Source of the DNA: JAXMCK01 sp046349395
GTDB lineage: Bacteria; Pseudomonadota; Alphaproteobacteria; Geminicoccales; Geminicoccaceae
DNA: 64,000 nucleotides
NCBI GenBank assembly: GCA_046349395.1
Contig: JAXMCK010000005.1
Location: forward strand, 372,001 to 436,000
Direction of reading: 5' to 3'
Part shown: positions 61,059 to 64,000 of the stretch, piece by piece
How the letters are laid out: each line of letters starts with the position of its first letter
How positions within the stretch are numbered: the stretch's first letter is position 1
Notes under the pieces: model-generated
What the model was told of the DNA's origin: nothing
The model's database searches: none
The model's input: only the letters and a program-made list of their open reading frames with translations
Position numbers and translations under genes: made by a program

Positions 61059-61604
61059 ATGGCTGTACTCGTCGAGGCCATCTCGGTGGTCATCCGCATC
61101 GATGCGCTGCTGCCCGCCTTCGGGGGCGCCTTGGACGCGTTCCGGGCCGAGGTGCCCAACGATACCCTGTGCGCGGACCGGGAGCTGGCGCGCGTCGGCT
61201 TCATGGTGCCGGACGATACGAGGCAGTTCGTCGAGCGCCTCGCCGGCCGCGGGCTCGTCTATCTGGCGGACGGCAAGGCCAGGGATCTGGTCGTGGTCGA
61301 CCAGCAGCGCGGGCCGGCCGTGGCGTGCGACTGGATCGAGTTCGGCCATGTCGCGATGGACGGCGACCCGTCGAGACGCGTCGCATGCTGTCGCCTTGCC
61401 GGCAGCAAGCAGACGACTCTCGCCACGCCGCCGGGCTGGTCGTTCGAGAGGTCGCTGTCGTCCTCGTTCGGCTTCAGCCCCACTGCCGCGGTGCCTCAGA
61501 GCCTCGACTTTCTCCGCCACGAGCGGGGCTTCGACGTCTACCGCAGCCGGCTGACGGGCGAGGAGGTCTTCGTCGGCCGGGTGTGTGGACCAATGTCTGA
61601 TTGA
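61059..61604 (+). CDS. Conserved hypothetical protein
   Basis: A 181-residue soluble protein beginning MAVLVEAISVVIRIDALLPAF, behind a good gaaggagg ribosome site. The segment CADRELARVGFMVPDDTRQF and the later VVDQQRGPAVACDWIEFG give it a recognisable but unnamed look. I recall similar proteins in other alphaproteobacteria without a known function. It lacks a signal peptide and membrane segments. It lies convergent with a decayed permease gene. Confidence 0.65.
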   Translation: MAVLVEAISVVIRIDALLPAFGGALDAFRAEVPNDTLCADRELARVGFMVPDDTRQFVERLAGRGLVYLADGKARDLVVVDQQRGPAVACDWIEFGHVAMDGDPSRRVACCRLAGSKQTTLATPPGWSFERSLSSSFGFSPTAAVPQSLDFLRHERGFDVYRSRLTGEEVFVGRVCGPMSD

Positions 61605-61629
61605 TCCCCGCAGCAGGCCGCTGCACGAG

Positions 61630-62610
61630 GGCCGAGCCAGCTGGGGTGGCGGCCGCCCGAGGTCGGACAGGAACTCGCCCACCATGACCAGCAAGGCCGT
61701 CAAGCAATGAAGGAAAGCGGCCGCCGGAAGCCAGGGTACGATGCCGGTCTCTGCGCGCAGACGAATCGCGAAGATGTTTACGGCCAGAGGGGCCAGCGCA
61801 CCGACGACGAGAAGACTGACGTCCGACTGGCCGCGCATCTGCCGCTGGATGGCGGATGCCGGTTCATCCGCGCGGGCGAGGCTCACCGGCAGCGTCGCCG
61901 CACCGAAGAAGTCGGCCTTGATCGCCGAGGCTGCACCGCACCGACCGTCATGAGCCCCGAACCCGATCGCACCGAGGAAACTGCCGGACGCGGCGAAATC
62001 GCGCGAGGTCACCACCGCCTCGAAGCTCATGTCGCCAATGGCGACGATGAAGGCCAGGACGTCGACGAGGATCGCGATGGCGACGCTGCCGAGGCATGCG
62101 ATCGGCACGCAGGCTCGTGGCCTGCGCCCGGGCAGTGGGCTCCAGGCGGCTCCAGTCCAAGGGACCGAGAGCGAAGCAGGCGGCGATGAACAGCAGCAGG
62201 CCGTGCTTGCCGACGTTGACGAGTGTGCTGAACTACTCGACCAGCGATGCGCCGGAGACGCTGACGGCACCGAGGCCGACGATGGCGACCGCCGCCACGG
62301 CGCCGTGGACGAGCGGCGGGGTCGCGTCCGGCAGTGAGGAGCACGCGTACGATGCCGGCAGCAGCCCGCACCCGTAGGCCGCTGCAGGAAACCCACCGTG
62401 CCGCCCGGTTCGGGAAAACGCAGGGTGAGACCGGTGTGGGTGAAGGCCGTCAGCAGTGCTATCGCCCCGCCGATCAGGAACGCCTCCGGCGTGGCGCCTC
62501 TGGCACCTTCGACGGCGAGCCCGAAGGATGGGAAGCAGCCGCCGCCGACGATCCCACCCACACCGATGGAGAGCGCCCCAACGTGCCTATGGAGCCGTTC
62601 GGCCTATTCG
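61630..62610 (-). pseudogene. Decayed APC-family amino-acid permease
   Basis: On the minus strand, pieces of one membrane protein lie in different frames in the right order. First is an N-terminal segment (IGVGGIVGGGCFPSFGLAV...GATPEAFLIGGAIALLTAF) at about 62600-62350. Then, in another frame, VHGAVAAVAIVGLGAVSVSGASLV followed by an in-frame stop and STLVNVGKHGLLLFIAACFALG at about 62330-62150. Then DVLAFIVAIGDMSFEAVV and a C-terminal NIFAIRLRAETGIVPWLPAA at about 62080-61650. Together they match an APC-type amino-acid permease with frameshifts and at least one stop. It lies next to tRNA-Lys. Confidence 0.75.
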
Positions 62611-62743
62611 TCATTCCGACCCCAGGGCTCGCAACCGGCCCTGTTGTTCATTGGTCGAGCACAAGTTCGACGTTCGCGGTTCGAGACCACGACACGCTTG
62701 TTCAAATCGACCGCTACAAACGCGCGATCCGAGCGACCGTAGC

Positions 62744-62819
<76 letters not shown>

Positions 62820-62854
62820 GTGGGCGCGCGAATCTCACGTAGGACGGGCCAGCG

Positions 62855-63988
62855 TCAAGGCGTGAGGGCCGGTATGTCGCCTGCGGCCTGGGTGGCGGCG
62901 AAGTCGGCGGCGTAGGTCGCGAGGGTGCCGGTCTCGATGGCGTGGCGTAGCTCGCGGACCAGGGTCTGGTAGTACCAGAGATTGTTCCAGGTCAGGAGGA
63001 TCGCCCCCAGGATCTCGCCGGAGCGGACGAGGTGGTGGAGGTAGGCGCGCGAGTAGTCGCGGGCGGCGGGGCAGTCGGAGGTCTCGTCGAGGGGGCGTGG
63101 GTCGTCGGCGTGGCGGGCGTTCTTGAGGTTGACGGCACCGCGGCGCGTGAAAGCCTGGCCGGTGCGGCCGGAGCGGGTGGGCAGCACGCAGTCGAACATG
63201 TCGATGCCGCGGAGCACCGAGCCCACGATGTCGGCGGGCTTGCCGACACCCATGAGATAGCGCGGATGGGTCGGGGGAAGTGCCGGACAGGTGGCGTCGA
63301 GGGTCTCGAACATGATGGCCTGGGGCTCGCCGACGGCGAGGCCGCCGACGGCGTAGCCGTCGAAGCCGATGCCGACGAGGCCTTCGGCGGACTCGCGACG
63401 GAGCTGCGGGTCGGTGCCACCCTGGACGATGCCGAAGAGCCCGTAGCCATCGCGGCGGACGAAGGCGTCCCGGCAGCGCTGCGCCCAGCGCAACGACAGC
63501 TCCATGGCGCGGCGCACTTCGGGCTCCTCGGTCGGCAGGCGCACGCACTCGTCGAGCTGCATCGTGACGGTGGCATCTAGCAGATGCTGGATCTCGATCG
63601 AGCGCTCCGGCGTCAACTCGTGACGACTGCCGTCATGATGCGAGGCGAAGACGACACCCTTCTCGTCGAGCTGGCGGCGGGCAGCCAGCGACATGACCTG
63701 GTAGCCACCGGAATCGGTCAGGATCGGGCCCGGCCAGCGCATGAAGCGGTGCAGGCCGCCCAGCCGCGCGACGCGCTCCGCACCCGGGCGGAGCATGAGG
63801 TGATAGGTGTTGCCGAGGATCATCTCGGCCCCGGTCGAGGCCACCATCTCGACCGTCATCGCCTTCACGGTGGCGGCCGTGCCGACCGGCATGAAGGCCG
63901 GCGTCTCGATGGTGCCGTGCGCTGTGTGGAGACGGCCGCGGCGGGCGGCGCCGTCCTGCGCCAGCAGCTCGAAGCGGAAGCCGGTCAT
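62855..63988 (-). CDS. tgt: Queuine tRNA-ribosyltransferase
   Basis: A 377-residue tRNA-guanine transglycosylase, which exchanges guanine for a queuosine precursor at the wobble position of GUN anticodons. Family motifs are all present: GNTYHLMLRPG, the catalytic aspartate in ILTDSGGYQVMSL, FASHHDGS, the nucleophile region MQLDECVRLPT, GGLAVGEP and MFDCVLPTRSGRTGQAFT. In the C-terminal zinc site, the usual CxCxxC is written SDCPAARD, so only one of three cysteines remains while the later histidine (YLHHL) is kept. The ATG at 63988 follows a tggag ribosome site; a GTG at 63994 is an alternative. Confidence 0.95.
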   Translation of the reverse strand: MTGFRFELLAQDGAARRGRLHTAHGTIETPAFMPVGTAATVKAMTVEMVASTGAEMILGNTYHLMLRPGAERVARLGGLHRFMRWPGPILTDSGGYQVMSLAARRQLDEKGVVFASHHDGSRHELTPERSIEIQHLLDATVTMQLDECVRLPTEEPEVRRAMELSLRWAQRCRDAFVRRDGYGLFGIVQGGTDPQLRRESAEGLVGIGFDGYAVGGLAVGEPQAIMFETLDATCPALPPTHPRYLMGVGKPADIVGSVLRGIDMFDCVLPTRSGRTGQAFTRRGAVNLKNARHADDPRPLDETSDCPAARDYSRAYLHHLVRSGEILGAILLTWNNLWYYQTLVRELRHAIETGTLATYAADFAATQAAGDIPALTP

Positions 63989-64000
63989 TGGCACTCCAGG

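Noticed and set aside
60729..62561. A 610-codon minus-strand protein
   Set aside because: The long frame joins pieces of a decayed permease with antisense sequence of the gene at 61059; it is not one protein.

Overview
This is 64 kb of very GC-rich chromosomal DNA from what looks like an alphaproteobacterium, probably of Rhodospirillales or Geminicoccales type. The pointers are GC-rich codon use, a MocE-type ferredoxin, LssY-C, BrkB and DUF4239-like proteins, and the form of the Tgt zinc site. The genus cannot be named from the sequence alone. There is one tRNA gene (Lys, TTT), no rRNA, no CRISPR array and no complete insertion sequence.

Layout, left to right. At 1-12.4 kb are secreted calcium-binding (RTX) proteins, including a serralysin-like protease whose AT-richer stretch suggests transfer. 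They flank an alkaline phosphatase grouped with a MacB/LolCDE-like ABC exporter; this block is bracketed by a full and a truncated copy of one membrane-protein gene. An MBL-fold hydrolase and an entericidin-like lipoprotein follow. At 12.5-16.9 kb is a complete ribose/xylose-type ABC importer. At 17-31 kb a PQQ-propeller protein and a XRE-cupin regulator lead into a divergent catabolic locus. Its minus arm holds an amidohydrolase and a DSD1-type PLP enzyme. Its plus arm holds a sugar-type ABC importer with a fused MalF-MalG permease, a gluconate-dehydrogenase-like gamma subunit, two GMC oxidoreductases and a D-cysteine-desulfhydrase-like enzyme. At 31-33 kb are two tandem, paralogous, apparently Tat-exported proteins of unrecognised family. 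At 33.3-39.1 kb is one 1927-residue GGDEF-EAL protein carrying nine near-identical tandem PAS domains.

The most striking part is 39.6-54.6 kb: 15 kb with almost nothing but AraC-type regulator genes, all on the plus strand and all paralogous. There are 13 full-length genes of two subfamilies (here called A and B) and one in-frame deletion derivative that has lost its sensor domain. From 42 kb on, A and B genes mostly alternate as translationally close A-B pairs (2-4 bases apart), separated by larger, often AT-rich gaps. It looks like repeated amplification of a two-gene unit. I know of no described system with this layout; its function is not evident from the sequence.

The right end (54.6-64 kb) holds an RraA-family protein, a MocE-type Rieske ferredoxin with its FAD reductase, several small or membrane proteins (BrkB/YihY, LssY-C), a decayed amino-acid permease, tRNA-Lys and tgt.
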